From Marinobacter sp. 2_MG-2023 (GTDB lineage: Bacteria; Pseudomonadota; Gammaproteobacteria; Pseudomonadales; Oleiphilaceae), in the NCBI RefSeq assembly GCF_030546935.1, contig NZ_JAUOPH010000005.1, positions 186,001 through 250,000 of the forward strand: a DNA stretch of 64,000 bases, given 5' to 3'. This document shows, piece after piece, positions 44,914 to 54,218 of the stretch. Below the pieces are notes generated by a model, which made no database searches, was not told the DNA's origin, and saw only the letters and a program-made list of their open reading frames with translations. Within the stretch, counting starts at the first letter, position 1, and every line of letters begins with the position of its first letter. Position numbers and translations under genes: made by a program.

Positions 44914-46221
44914 TCAGTCTTTAGTGAGTAAGCTCACGCCTTCCGTAAGGATGGAAGGAAACGCGAGGAGAAAAATTCCGAAAAGAACCATTAATACGAC
45001 ATACGGCAGCACACTTTTATAAAGGTCCAGGATAGGGGTATGCGGGCTGAGGGTTTTGAGATAGAAGATGTTGTAGCCAAAGGGCGGTGAAATGTAACCC
45101 ACGCAAAGGTTCAGCTGAAAGAGAACGGCGAACCAAATGGGGTCGAAGCCAAGCTCCACAACAACTGGCATAAAGATTGGCATCACCAGCAGAATAATGC
45201 CGATGGGGTCCAGAAACATTCCGAGAATGAATCCTGCCCCCTGCATAACCAAAATGAGAAGCCAGGGAGAGATTTCGAGAGACAACAAAAATGACTGCAC
45301 AAAGTTGATGCCGTTGGCAGCCGAATAAACGGAAACAAACGCACTGGCGCCGAAAATAATCCAAAGAACCATACCGCTCATAGTGGCGGTCGAATAACTG
45401 ACATCCTTGATAAAACTCCAGTTAAGTTCACCTCGCATGGCAATTGCGGCTAGAACTGCCGCGGCGCCCACCGCTGACGCTTCTGTTGGCGTTGCCATGC
45501 CAAGGAATATCGACAGCAGCACCACCGAAATAATGGCCATTGGAAGAACAATGGAGCGGAGCGAGCGAAGTTTCTCACTCATGGGGACGCTTTCAGAGGA
45601 GGCGGGTGCTTTTTCAGGCTGCAGCTTTGCCGTGATGATGACATAACCAAGAATAACAACCAGCATCCCCAGCCCTGCAATCAAGCCACCCATGAACAGC
45701 TTGCCGATGGAAAGCCCGGTACTCATGCCGATAACGATCAATGTGATGGAGGGCGGGATCAGAATGCCTAGAGTGCCCGCTGCTCCGATCGTGCCAAGTA
45801 CGAGTTTTTTATCGTAGCCGTGCTTTTCCATGGCAGGCATTCCCACCATGCCTGTTGTTAGCGTGGAGGCCGCACAGCTGCCGGTCATGGCAGAAAGAAG
45901 CGAGGCGAAACCGGTGGTGCCCACGAGTAGCCCACCGTTAACTTTTCCGGACCAAAGGTAAAATGCTTGGTATAGGTCGGTCGCTATTTTCGACTTCCCG
46001 AGTGATATCCCCATCATGACGAACAAAGGGATGGCGGCAAGTGAGATCGACCACATACTGGCAAAAGTGGCAGACAGGATAGGGAACAGGCCGCTTGTGC
46101 CGTTCATGATCAATATAAAAATAGTAGCGACTGCACCTAGAGCGAAAGCGAGCGACACGCCAGCTATAATAAAGGCTAGCAGAAGACCAAACATACCAGC
46201 GGTTAAAAGTTCTGGTGACAT
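44914..46221 (-). CDS. TRAP transporter large membrane subunit, DctM family
   Basis: This 435-residue inner-membrane protein has about 12 helices and the DctM motifs GGLLVGTTGFASLLSAMTGSCAAST, in two parts, and GAAGTLGILIPPSITLIVIG. It is the channel part of a sodium-driven TRAP importer and works with DctQ and DctP. Only 4 bp separate it from dctQ, and a 29-bp gap follows to dctP. Confidence 0.92.
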   Translation of the reverse strand: MSPELLTAGMFGLLLAFIIAGVSLAFALGAVATIFILIMNGTSGLFPILSATFASMWSISLAAIPLFVMMGISLGKSKIATDLYQAFYLWSGKVNGGLLVGTTGFASLLSAMTGSCAASTLTTGMVGMPAMEKHGYDKKLVLGTIGAAGTLGILIPPSITLIVIGMSTGLSIGKLFMGGLIAGLGMLVVILGYVIITAKLQPEKAPASSESVPMSEKLRSLRSIVLPMAIISVVLLSIFLGMATPTEASAVGAAAVLAAIAMRGELNWSFIKDVSYSTATMSGMVLWIIFGASAFVSVYSAANGINFVQSFLLSLEISPWLLILVMQGAGFILGMFLDPIGIILLVMPIFMPVVVELGFDPIWFAVLFQLNLCVGYISPPFGYNIFYLKTLSPHTPILDLYKSVLPYVVLMVLFGIFLLAFPSILTEGVSLLTKD

Positions 46222-46225
46222 GGGC

Positions 46226-46732
46226 TTACCCTTTGCTTTGTTGTTTTGGATTGACGAATTGGATTGCAGATGTCATCAGGCCGCTCAGACCCTGGATCAG
46301 AATGAGAGTTGTCCCAATAAAGAGGGCCAGATTCACCGGCCACATAGGGTGGCGTAAAGCGCTGGCATCCAATTCGTTGAACTCCCAGGCATCCAGGAAA
46401 TAAAACCAGGCCTCGTAGGTCAGGGCCGTAGTCCAGATGGCCAAGGCCACATAATTGAGCATGTCCGCAAAGGCATTCCACCGGGGGGACCGGGTATTAA
46501 GGAGTACATCGACGCGTACGTGCCCGCCTTTGATCAGGGTGTAGGCTCCGATCAGGATGAAGTAGGCCGCAAAGACACGTTGCGTGTAACCAGGAGCCCA
46601 TACCGACGGAGCGTTGAAGACGTATCTCGCGATGACTTCGTAAACTACGATAGCCATACCTATGAACACGAAAAAACTGAATAGCTTTCCGACGATCAAG
46701 TTGAACGTTTCAATGATTCTTAGAGGATTCAT
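46226..46732 (-). CDS. TRAP transporter small membrane subunit, DctQ family
   Basis: This 168-residue membrane protein has four helices and the DctQ marks VYEVIARYVFNAPSVWAPG and LIKGGHVRVDVLL. It joins DctM in the membrane. It lies 52 bp after the acyl-CoA ligase gene, so transport and CoA activation of the substrate are probably on one message from the sigma-54 promoter at 48475. Confidence 0.9.
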   Translation of the reverse strand: MNPLRIIETFNLIVGKLFSFFVFIGMAIVVYEVIARYVFNAPSVWAPGYTQRVFAAYFILIGAYTLIKGGHVRVDVLLNTRSPRWNAFADMLNYVALAIWTTALTYEAWFYFLDAWEFNELDASALRHPMWPVNLALFIGTTLILIQGLSGLMTSAIQFVNPKQQSKG

Positions 46733-46784
46733 AGCGTTCTCTATTATTTTAATGGGAACTCTTATTCATTCTGTTCGTGAGGCA

Positions 46785-48383
46785 TCAGGCCCACTGGTAG
46801 CGGTTAAAGTTTTCGCGCAGCATTTTCTTGCTCACTTTGCCGGTGGCGGTATGAGGCAGGGTGTCAACAAACTCACATGCATTCGGTATCCACCACTTGG
46901 GGATCTTCCCTTCAAGGAAACTCAATAGCTGCTCAGGAGTTAGTGAGGGATAAGAGTCTTCAGGTACAACAACGAGGAGAGGTCGCTCACTCCAGTGCTG
47001 ATGAGCAACGCCGATGACGACAGCTTCGCGAACACCGGGGTGTGCCATGATTGCATTTTCAATTTCGATGGAACTGATCCATTCCCCTCCGGATTTGATT
47101 ACGTCTTTTACCCTGTCTGTGATGCGCATATACCCCAAGGAGTCAATGGTTGCTACGTCGCCGGTATTGAACCAGTCATGCTCTCGGGATTTGCCATAGT
47201 AGGCGCTGCATGCCCATGGACCGCGGATTTCCAGAACGCCGGTTGTTACTCCGTCGTGGGGCAAGGCATTCCCGTCTTCATCAACGATGCGCATCTGGAT
47301 TCCGAACAATGGACGGCCGGATTTCAGGCGCTGGTCTGCCCGGGCCGCGTCGGGAAGTCGATTGTGTTCGGGTAGGTAGCGGTTGTAGCTTCCGATAGGG
47401 CTGAGTTCCGTCATACCCCAACCGTTTTCCAGTCTGACGCCATGGCGATCCATTTCGTCATACAGTTTTAATGCGCCTGCAGCGCCTCCGATAACGCCTC
47501 TGTTGAGGCTTGGGACGCGAGTGCCGGTGGCATTCAGGAACTGGTTAATGCCACTCCAGAGTGTCGGAACGGCGAGAGAGAAAGTAACTTGCTCCTGGTT
47601 GATAAGATCAGTCATCGCCTGTGCGTCCGATACCTGTGGGCCAGGCATTACCAGAGCTGCTCCAGCCATGGGGGCGCTGTACGGCATACACCAGGCATTG
47701 ACGTGAAACATGGGTACCAGAGGCATTACAACGTCTTCAGATGTAAGGCCCAGTTGGCTCGCCATGTTTTGTGACATGCATTGCAAAACAATGCTTCGAT
47801 GACTCCCCAATACCCCTTTTGGATCGCCCGTGGTGCCAGACGTATAGCACAGGTTGCTGGCGCGGTTTTCATCCAGAGTGGGCCAGTCATAACTGTCCTG
47901 TTCCCGGTTGAGCAGGCTCTCATAGGCTTGCAGATTCGGTAAGGTGCTCTGAGGCAGGTTGTTGGCCGAGCATAGCGCTATCCAGTGTTTTACTGACGGA
48001 AGATCGCCTTGCATCGCTTCGATCACCGGAATGAATTCCGGGTCGATGAACAACGCTTCGTTCTGTGCGTCGTTAATAATAAATTTGACCTGGTCCGTGA
48101 ACAGTTTCGGGTTGATGGTGTGACAGATGCGGCCGGTGCAGGGGACAGCGTAGTGCAGCTCGAAATGCCGATGGTCGTTCCAGGCAAGAGTGCCGACTCT
48201 TGCTTCGGGGGCGAGCTCCAGACGGTCCAGAGCGTTTGCCAGTTTGGCTACTCGAACGAAGGCGTCGTGGTAGGTCAGTCTGGTTATATCGCCATTTGCA
48301 CCGCGGGAAATAAGCTTGTTCTCTGCGGCGATCATTTCCGCATGGGACATTATTGTTGTGATGCTAAGAGGGGCATCCATCAT
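46785..48383 (-). CDS. Acyl-CoA synthetase (AMP-forming ligase)
   Basis: This 532-residue ANL-family enzyme has the P-loop [23 protein letters not shown], the ADP-binding [11 protein letters not shown], and the C-terminal catalytic Lys in [13 protein letters not shown]. It belongs to the medium-chain/alkyl-acid group by similarity of the [13 protein letters not shown] region. It would make the CoA ester of the acid brought in by the TRAP system, which the LvaA/B-like and acyl-CoA dehydrogenase-like proteins across the divergent control region could then process. The ATG at 48383 is chosen over a TTG at 48395 because AAAGG lies just upstream. Confidence 0.88.
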   Translation of the reverse strand: MMDAPLSITTIMSHAEMIAAENKLISRGANGDITRLTYHDAFVRVAKLANALDRLELAPEARVGTLAWNDHRHFELHYAVPCTGRICHTINPKLFTDQVKFIINDAQNEALFIDPEFIPVIEAMQGDLPSVKHWIALCSANNLPQSTLPNLQAYESLLNREQDSYDWPTLDENRASNLCYTSGTTGDPKGVLGSHRSIVLQCMSQNMASQLGLTSEDVVMPLVPMFHVNAWCMPYSAPMAGAALVMPGPQVSDAQAMTDLINQEQVTFSLAVPTLWSGINQFLNATGTRVPSLNRGVIGGAAGALKLYDEMDRHGVRLENGWGMTELSPIGSYNRYLPEHNRLPDAARADQRLKSGRPLFGIQMRIVDEDGNALPHDGVTTGVLEIRGPWACSAYYGKSREHDWFNTGDVATIDSLGYMRITDRVKDVIKSGGEWISSIEIENAIMAHPGVREAVVIGVAHQHWSERPLLVVVPEDSYPSLTPEQLLSFLEGKIPKWWIPNACEFVDTLPHTATGKVSKKMLRENFNRYQWA

Positions 48384-48474
48384 TAAACCTTTCAAGACAG
48401 GCCTCCGGTTGTTGTTTTAAAAGGGCGACTTCGCGTTGCCAGGGTACGATCATTAATCTGTCGAGATCGAAGTG

Positions 48475-48490
48475 AGCAAAATGCATGCCC
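48475..48490 (-). promoter_or_regulatory. Sigma-54 promoter of the ligase/TRAP operon
   Basis: On the minus strand GGGCATGCATTTTGCT keeps the GG and GC 12 bp apart of a -24/-12 element (consensus TGGCAC-N5-TTGC). It lies 91 bp before the ligase start. An inverted repeat like that near the partner operon lies about 80-90 bp further upstream. Confidence 0.6.
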
Positions 48491-48566
48491 GTTTGTGACG
48501 ATGCGCTGAAACCCGCGGTTGGAGGGGCGGGGCCCGTAAAGGGGGGCGGTGTTTCGAGGTGGTCTT

Positions 48567-48582
48567 GTTTCAAATCTGAAAC
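48567..48582. promoter_or_regulatory. Enhancer-like repeat for the PrpR-type activator (minus operon)
   Basis: GTTTCA-AATC-TGAAAC is a perfect inverted repeat. It matches GTTTCA-AAAG-TGAAAT at 50627-50642 near the other operon. It lies about 80 bp upstream of the -24 element and just past the activator gene's stop. Confidence 0.6.
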
Positions 48583-48609
48583 GTGTGTTGCATTTTTTGA
48601 CTGAGCGTT

Positions 48610-50571
48610 TCAGTTTTGAGTTTTGGCTTGGGGCTGGCGAAGCCTGCGCCAGAGGGTCGACCGGCTGATCCCCAGCGCTTTTGCAGTTTTTGTCATATCG
48701 CCATCGTGGGCGTCGAGGGTTTCCTGGATGAGCGTTATCTCGGCGGCCTTGCCGAAATTGTGGAGGCTTTCCTTTGGAGCGTTTATTGCGTGATGCTCTT
48801 TAGCCACTGAGAACAGCTCTGGAAACAGGGCTTCAAGTGGTTTCGATTCGCCAGGGAACTGGCTCATTAGAAAGGTGCGCTCTATCAGGTTTTCGAGTTC
48901 ACGAATATTGCCGCTCCACTGGTGGTTCATCAGGCGGGGCATGAGTGCATTCAGTATTTCATTAGCCGCCTGTTCCTGGTCGGTATTTCCCGCGGCGAGG
49001 TTTCTGGTTAGCAGTTTGGAGAGTAGTGGGATATCGGAGGTGCGCTTGCGCAAGGGCGGTATCGATATTCTGAGGATGTTAAGGCGGTAGAATAGGTCTT
49101 CACGAAACCGGTTATTGGCGATTTCTTGTTTCAGATCCCTGTGGGTGGCTGCAATGACTCTGATATTGATGGGGGTGGGCTCGGAGCCGCCAAGGCGGAG
49201 TACCTGACGCTCTTGTAGAACTCGAAGCAAGCGAGTCTGAAGATGGATCGGCATATCGCCAATTTCATCGAGGAAAATAGTGCCGTTGTGTGCTGCCTCG
49301 AACAGCCCCGGTTTCCCGCCTTTGCGGGTGCCGGTAAATGCTCCTTCGTCATACCCAAACAGTTCGCTTTCAAGCAGAGTTTCAGGGAAAGCTGCACAGT
49401 TAATCGCAACGAACGGCATCTGTTGTCTGCCGCTGGCGTTATGAATGCTTTGGGCAAACAGCTCTTTGCCAGTGCCGGTCTCTCCGGTAATTAACACAGT
49501 CGAGTTGGAGTGGGCGTACAATTTTGCTAGCTGGATCGCTTGCTGAAATGCCTGTTCCTCGCCGGTCAGTTGTTCAAAGTGGTATTTGGCAATGAAATGG
49601 CTTGGGCGACTTTGGGAGCGTAATCGACGCTCCGCGCGCTGGATTTCCCGTATTTCCTGACATGTCAGTATTGCTCCGTCTATCTGCCCTTCTTCCATTA
49701 TAGGAAGTACGCTTATGGCCAGGCGCTGACTTCCTCTAAGGCTCAGGTGGCTTTCAATCGCGGCTCCCTTTTTCAGTACGCCATTTATATCGATGTCGGG
49801 GAAGTGTTCGGTGGCGCGATCTCCGATGGAGATTGGCTGATCAGGTTGTAACAGGGTGTTCATGCTGCTATTAACGGAAAAGACTGTGCCTGTTGCGTCC
49901 AGTGCAATGACCCCTTCACTAAGATTTTTCAGAACCGCATGAATGCGCCGGTGTTTTTGGGCTTCGGCTGCGCGGCTGTGGCATATCGCGAGCGCATCAT
50001 CGAGTGTCAGGCGAACTGCGTCAGCATTTATGGCGAAGACACCTTCTGCGCCAGCGGCTTCCGCCAGCTCAACGACTGTTGGGGAGCCGATTATTACGCG
50101 ATAGCCTTGATCAACAAGCGAGCGGACTTTTTCGCGAGCTTCCTGTAGCGAGGTGTAAACAGCCTGTGAAACTTCGACCGTAAATAGTGAGGACATTTCC
50201 TCAAGCTCTTTCAAGGTACGCTGGTGCGTGAGAATGCCGGCTTTGGTGCCGCGCTCCCTGGCAAGATTGATGGCGCGGATAAGGTCGTACTCACCCATCC
50301 TGAACGAGAGAATGGTGATAGAAATTTTCTTCCGCAAAAACTCCGCAGACGCGCTGGAGCAAATCAGTATGTCCGCGCGCTGTTCCCGCTCTATTGATTT
50401 GGCCGTTGCAAGCAGTTTATCGACCGATGTCTCAACAATCTGTATATCCGCTTGTTGTTCATAGCGAGGCAGTATTTCGTTCAGCGTCAGCGTTAACTTG
50501 CTCGGATGACCGTCGAAAGTGAGATGGTTGATCAGAGCGATGATGCGCGGTTTGTGGGGCCCTGTGGCCAT
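48610..50571 (-). CDS. Sigma-54-dependent activator with PrpR N-terminal domain
   Basis: This 653-residue activator has an N-terminal PrpR_N sensor domain (about 10-195), a PAS-like segment (about 205-310), an AAA+ domain with Walker A GETGTGKE and the sigma-54 loop GAFTGT (Thr for the usual Ala), and a Fis-type helix-turn-helix (TKTAKALGISRSTLWRRL). PrpR-type domains sense small organic acids or their CoA products. It lies between the two operons it probably controls, each with a -24/-12 promoter and a GTTTCA-N4-TGAAA repeat. AAGGAAGG precedes the ATG. Confidence 0.9.
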   Translation of the reverse strand: MATGPHKPRIIALINHLTFDGHPSKLTLTLNEILPRYEQQADIQIVETSVDKLLATAKSIEREQRADILICSSASAEFLRKKISITILSFRMGEYDLIRAINLARERGTKAGILTHQRTLKELEEMSSLFTVEVSQAVYTSLQEAREKVRSLVDQGYRVIIGSPTVVELAEAAGAEGVFAINADAVRLTLDDALAICHSRAAEAQKHRRIHAVLKNLSEGVIALDATGTVFSVNSSMNTLLQPDQPISIGDRATEHFPDIDINGVLKKGAAIESHLSLRGSQRLAISVLPIMEEGQIDGAILTCQEIREIQRAERRLRSQSRPSHFIAKYHFEQLTGEEQAFQQAIQLAKLYAHSNSTVLITGETGTGKELFAQSIHNASGRQQMPFVAINCAAFPETLLESELFGYDEGAFTGTRKGGKPGLFEAAHNGTIFLDEIGDMPIHLQTRLLRVLQERQVLRLGGSEPTPINIRVIAATHRDLKQEIANNRFREDLFYRLNILRISIPPLRKRTSDIPLLSKLLTRNLAAGNTDQEQAANEILNALMPRLMNHQWSGNIRELENLIERTFLMSQFPGESKPLEALFPELFSVAKEHHAINAPKESLHNFGKAAEITLIQETLDAHDGDMTKTAKALGISRSTLWRRLRQPQAKTQN

Positions 50572-50626
50572 GATGGGTACGCCTTCCTTTGCATGGAGTA
50601 AGGGGAATAGTAGCTCGGATTAAGTT

Positions 50627-50654
50627 GTTTCAAAAGTGAAATTATGTGTTTCAC
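50627..50654. promoter_or_regulatory. Enhancer-like repeats for the PrpR-type activator (plus operon)
   Basis: GTTTCA-AAAG-TGAAAT is followed by a second half site, GTGTTTCAC, at 50646-50654. It is like the repeat at 48567-48582 and lies about 95-120 bp upstream of the -24 element at 50748. Confidence 0.6.
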
Positions 50655-50747
50655 GATTGCGCCAGAATAGAGGCGTGTTTTTCTCCCTCCTTTTCGTGGA
50701 TTTCATAAAATAATGATTTAACTGAATTTATTTTTGACTCTCTTTGT

Positions 50748-50763
50748 TGGCCTAGAGTTTGCT
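50748..50763 (+). promoter_or_regulatory. Sigma-54 promoter of the kinase/dehydrogenase operon
   Basis: TGGCCT-AGAGT-TTGCT is a close match to TGGCAC-N5-TTGC with correct spacing. It lies 43 bp before the kinase ATG at 50807, so the TTG at 50759 would fall within the promoter and cannot be the true start. Confidence 0.75.
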
Positions 50764-50806
50764 CAACGCAGTTTATGGAAACGTATCTACGAAAAGAGAG
50801 TATCTA

Positions 50807-51871
50807 ATGGATGTTGCACAAAGTGGCCCAAGTTCACAGCATCGTATAGAGGGCGACCGTTGGGAGTGGCAGGAAAGTCTGGAGCGTTATTTATCTGGGG
50901 TTCTGCAGGGGAGCCATGTACAGATCACCAACATGGAGTTGCTCTCCGGGGGCGCCATCCAGGAAAACTGGTTGTTGTATGTACAGGTATGTGGTGGCTC
51001 CAAAGCCGGAGAGCACCGCTGGGTATTACGGACCGACTCCCTGTCTGTAGTGGATGTAAGTATGTCCAGGGCGGACGAGTATGCCGTACTTAAAACGGTC
51101 CATGAAGCAGGTGTCGATGTGCCTACACCCTTCTGGCTCTGCAGAGACCCGGGTGTTATTGGTCGCGAGTTTTTTGTCATGCAAGCGGTTGGTGGCACCG
51201 CTGCAGGCCATCGGTTGGTTAAAGATGATGCCCTTGTGCCTGACCGAGCCGCTCTATGTCGGGAACTTGGGCGCAATCTGGCGAAGCTGCATTCCATAAA
51301 GCCGCCTCAGCAGGCGCTTGGTTTCTTGCCCTCACCGACTGAAGATCCGGCTCAGGCAACCATTGAGCAATACCTGGGATTTCTGGATGAGTTGCCTTGG
51401 GCCTTTCCCGTTATCGAGTGGGGGTTGCGGTGGCTTCGCCTTAACAAACCTGCTCCTGTTGAATCCTGCCTTATTCACAGAGATTTTCGCACCGGTAACT
51501 TCATGGTGGATCAAGGTGCAGTGTCAGGCATCCTCGATTGGGAGTTCACCGCATGGGGAGACTGGCGTGAGGACCTGGGATGGTTGACCGCAAAATGCTG
51601 GCGGTTCGGCAGGAATGAGAACGTTGCGGGTGGTGTTGGCGCTCTGAGCGATGTAATGGCTGGGTACTCGGAAGTGTGCCCCCGAGAAATATCATCGGAA
51701 GAACTCCGATATTGGCAGGTTATGGCGCACGTCCGCTGGGCCATAGTGGCCGTCCAGCAGGCCGAACGGCACCTTTCCGGGAAACAGTATTCGCTGGAGC
51801 TTGCTCTCACCGGACGGCTGGTACCAGAGGTTGAATACAATATTCTAACATTGACTGGAGGTCATCCATGA
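50807..51871 (+). CDS. APH-family phosphotransferase (LvaA-like acyl-CoA kinase)
   Basis: This 354-residue aminoglycoside-phosphotransferase-fold kinase has the catalytic loop HRDFRTGN (His224, Asp226, Asn231) and the metal Asp244 in ILDWEF. The type that precedes an ACAD10/11-like dehydrogenase is known from the levulinate pathway, where LvaA with LvaB phosphorylates a hydroxyacyl-CoA so that phosphate can leave. A DUF6285 protein follows at once, completing the pair. The start is set by the sigma-54 promoter upstream. The substrate is unknown. Confidence 0.82.
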   Translation: MDVAQSGPSSQHRIEGDRWEWQESLERYLSGVLQGSHVQITNMELLSGGAIQENWLLYVQVCGGSKAGEHRWVLRTDSLSVVDVSMSRADEYAVLKTVHEAGVDVPTPFWLCRDPGVIGREFFVMQAVGGTAAGHRLVKDDALVPDRAALCRELGRNLAKLHSIKPPQQALGFLPSPTEDPAQATIEQYLGFLDELPWAFPVIEWGLRWLRLNKPAPVESCLIHRDFRTGNFMVDQGAVSGILDWEFTAWGDWREDLGWLTAKCWRFGRNENVAGGVGALSDVMAGYSEVCPREISSEELRYWQVMAHVRWAIVAVQQAERHLSGKQYSLELALTGRLVPEVEYNILTLTGGHP

Positions 51872-52257
51872 ATCGTCCAGATGCATGTGAGTTGCTTGAG
51901 GTGGCACGGGAAACTCTGCTGAAGGATGTCTTTTCAGCGGTACCGGAGAACCTGCGTTACGAGGTGCGCATGATCGCCAGCGCAATGGGGATTGCGGCTC
52001 GCGAAGCGAAAAGTGGAGTGAATGTCAGTCAGAATGAGGTTGCCGCCTATACAGATATCTTGTCAGACGCCTTAAGCGTTGATCCAGTATCGCTGGAGAG
52101 TTCCCGGCAGACCATGAAAGAAGCAATCCGGGCAGGCTCTTTCGACGCTCCAGGACAAAAACAGGAGCAGCTGCAGGCAGTTTTGCACAAGGCTGTGGTG
52201 AATGCGCTGGCTATCAGCAACCCTAAAGTTGTGCATCCGTCCAAGAGGGCAAGCTGA
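51868..52257 (+). CDS. DUF6285 small protein (LvaB-like kinase partner)
   Basis: This 129-residue helical protein has the family pattern RPDACELLEVARETLL, VPENLRYEVRMIASAMGIAARE. Proteins of this kind follow LvaA-type kinases and are needed for their activity in the Pseudomonas levulinate pathway. It overlaps the kinase gene by 4 bp and the phosphatase gene by 1 bp, suggesting that the three products are made together. Confidence 0.78.
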   Translation: MNRPDACELLEVARETLLKDVFSAVPENLRYEVRMIASAMGIAAREAKSGVNVSQNEVAAYTDILSDALSVDPVSLESSRQTMKEAIRAGSFDAPGQKQEQLQAVLHKAVVNALAISNPKVVHPSKRAS

Positions 52258-52979
52258 TGTCCTCGACTCCGAATCGTTACCAAGGGTTAGGTCGTCGTCG
52301 CCTTTACCTGGTCCGGCACGGACACGTTAACTATTTCGATGCTGCAGGTCATCCATTGGACCCAAGGTCTGTGCCGCTGTCTGCTGATGGTGAGGCTCAG
52401 GTGCAGGCTCTGAACCGCATCCTGCAGGGCGTGACATTCGACAGAGCCTTCAGCTCAGACTATCCCCGGGCAGTTCAGACCCTTGATATGGTTTTGGCAG
52501 GTCGATCAGATTCGTGTGCCACAGAATCAACCGCTGCCTTGCGAGAGATTCGGGCGGGGCGGCTCAGTAAGATGCCTCCGGAATCATACGACACAGAAGT
52601 GGCCGAAGCTTATCACTGGTCGCAACACCCTGAAGCTGGATTTCTGAGAGGTGAGCGTTGGGATGATTTCGGCGCTCGGGTCCTTGAATGGTTCGGCACT
52701 TTGCTTGCGGACACGAGTTGGCAGAGCGCTGTTATCGCCAGCCATGACGCCGTCAACCGGGTGCTGATCTCGTGGCTGATGAGCGGGGACCTGTCATCGC
52801 TACCGCTTATTGAGCAGGACCATGCGTGCCTCAATATTGTGGATGTAGATCAGCCAATTGCTGATGGTTCAGTCAAAGCGTACCTGCGCCTCCTTAACCA
52901 TACTCCATACAACCCTATTAAATCCGGTGAGCGCTCGACGGTTATGGAGCGGATAACTCAATCCATGTTGTCGATGTGA
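52257..52979 (+). CDS. Histidine phosphatase family protein
   Basis: This 240-residue protein has the RHG motif (His21 in LVRHGHVN) and the later catalytic His in SHDAVNRVL. The family includes phosphoglycerate mutases and many small-molecule phosphatases. Its place directly after a kinase and its partner is striking: it might reverse the kinase step or clear a phosphorylated side product. The substrate is unknown. It is coupled by a 1-bp overlap. Confidence 0.82.
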   Translation: MSSTPNRYQGLGRRRLYLVRHGHVNYFDAAGHPLDPRSVPLSADGEAQVQALNRILQGVTFDRAFSSDYPRAVQTLDMVLAGRSDSCATESTAALREIRAGRLSKMPPESYDTEVAEAYHWSQHPEAGFLRGERWDDFGARVLEWFGTLLADTSWQSAVIASHDAVNRVLISWLMSGDLSSLPLIEQDHACLNIVDVDQPIADGSVKAYLRLLNHTPYNPIKSGERSTVMERITQSMLSM

Positions 52980-53037
52980 CAACGGAGCCTGCTCACTTTG
53001 ACCGGCTTAAAATAAATCCAATGATTGGGAAATAACG

Positions 53038-54216
53038 ATGAATTTTGACTTAAGTGATGAGCTCAAAGCGTTGCAAGCGAAGGTTCGCAGCTTTATCCGG
53101 GACGAGGTGATGCCTCTGGAATCCGATCCGCGCCAGACGCCACACGGTCCCACTGAAGAACTTCGAAATGATTTGGTGGCCCTTGCGCGTAAAAACGGAC
53201 TGCTTACTTTGCATGCGTCACGGGAAATGGGCGGCGCCGAACTCTCTCATGTTGCGAAAGCTGTGATCTTCGAAGAGGCAGGATATTCGCCGCTCGGCCC
53301 CACAGCACTAAACGTTCATGCGCCGGATGAGGGCAACATCCACCTGATGGATGTGGTCGCTTTAGAGGCACAGAAAGAGCGCTGGCTACGACCATTGGTG
53401 GAAGGGAAAACCCGGTCTTGTTTTGCGATGACTGAACCTTCTCCGGGAGCAGGGTCGGACCCATCGATGCTTAACACGACGGCTGTCCGTGACGGCGATG
53501 ATTATATTATCAATGGGAAGAAGTGGTTTATAACCGGTGCAGAGGGAGCCGCTTTTGCGATCATCATGGCGCGAACTGACGATGGAAACGCCACCATGTT
53601 TCTGACAGACACTGACAAGCCTGGTTTTAACGTTGACCGAATGATGGATGTGATGGACTCGTGCTTCACCGGCGGCCATGGCGTCGTGCGCATTGAGAAT
53701 CTTAGAGTGCCAGCTAGCGATATCCTTGGCGAAATTGGCAAGGGATTTCGGTACGCGCAAGTTCGTTTGGCCCCGGCAAGGTTGACCCATTGCATGCGTT
53801 GGTTGGGAGCAGCTCAGCGAGCCCATGATGAAGCCTGTCGATATGCGAGCACACGTGAATCGTTTGGGAAACGCTTGGGTGATCATCAAGGCGTAGGCTT
53901 CATGCTGGCCGATAACGAAATGGATATGTTGACTACGCGCCTGTCCATCATGCACTGCGCATGGGTACTGGACAAAGGCGAGCGCGCAAACACCGAATCC
54001 AGTATGGCCAAGGTGATCAGTTCCGAAGGTATTTGGCGAGTAATTGACCGGAGTGTTCAGGTCCTCGGCGGGCAAGGGGTCTCCGGTGAAAACATCGTGG
54101 AGCGAATCTTTAAAGATGCCCGAGGCTTCCGCATTTACGACGGGCCGAACGAGGTTCACCGGATGAGTCTCGCAAGGAAAATTCTCGCCCGCCACACTGA
54201 CAAATTGAAAGGTTAA
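53038..54216 (+). CDS. Acyl-CoA dehydrogenase-family protein, ACAD10/11 (LvaC) type
   Basis: This 392-residue flavoprotein of the acyl-CoA dehydrogenase fold has FAMTEPSPGAGSDPSML at the flavin site, VLGGQGVSGEN, and YDGPNEVHRMSLARK near the end, the form typical of ACAD10/11 relatives. In the levulinate pathway the corresponding LvaC acts on the phosphorylated acyl-CoA made by LvaAB. It could therefore remove phosphate or form an enoyl-CoA here. It follows the phosphatase gene by 58 bp and precedes the SDR by 2 bp. Confidence 0.82.
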   Translation: MNFDLSDELKALQAKVRSFIRDEVMPLESDPRQTPHGPTEELRNDLVALARKNGLLTLHASREMGGAELSHVAKAVIFEEAGYSPLGPTALNVHAPDEGNIHLMDVVALEAQKERWLRPLVEGKTRSCFAMTEPSPGAGSDPSMLNTTAVRDGDDYIINGKKWFITGAEGAAFAIIMARTDDGNATMFLTDTDKPGFNVDRMMDVMDSCFTGGHGVVRIENLRVPASDILGEIGKGFRYAQVRLAPARLTHCMRWLGAAQRAHDEACRYASTRESFGKRLGDHQGVGFMLADNEMDMLTTRLSIMHCAWVLDKGERANTESSMAKVISSEGIWRVIDRSVQVLGGQGVSGENIVERIFKDARGFRIYDGPNEVHRMSLARKILARHTDKLKG

Positions 54217-54218
54217 AC

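Noticed and set aside
48430..48450. TGGCAACGCGAAGTCGC on the minus strand as the ligase promoter
   Set aside because: GG and GC are 14 bp apart instead of 12; the site at 48475-48490 has correct spacing.
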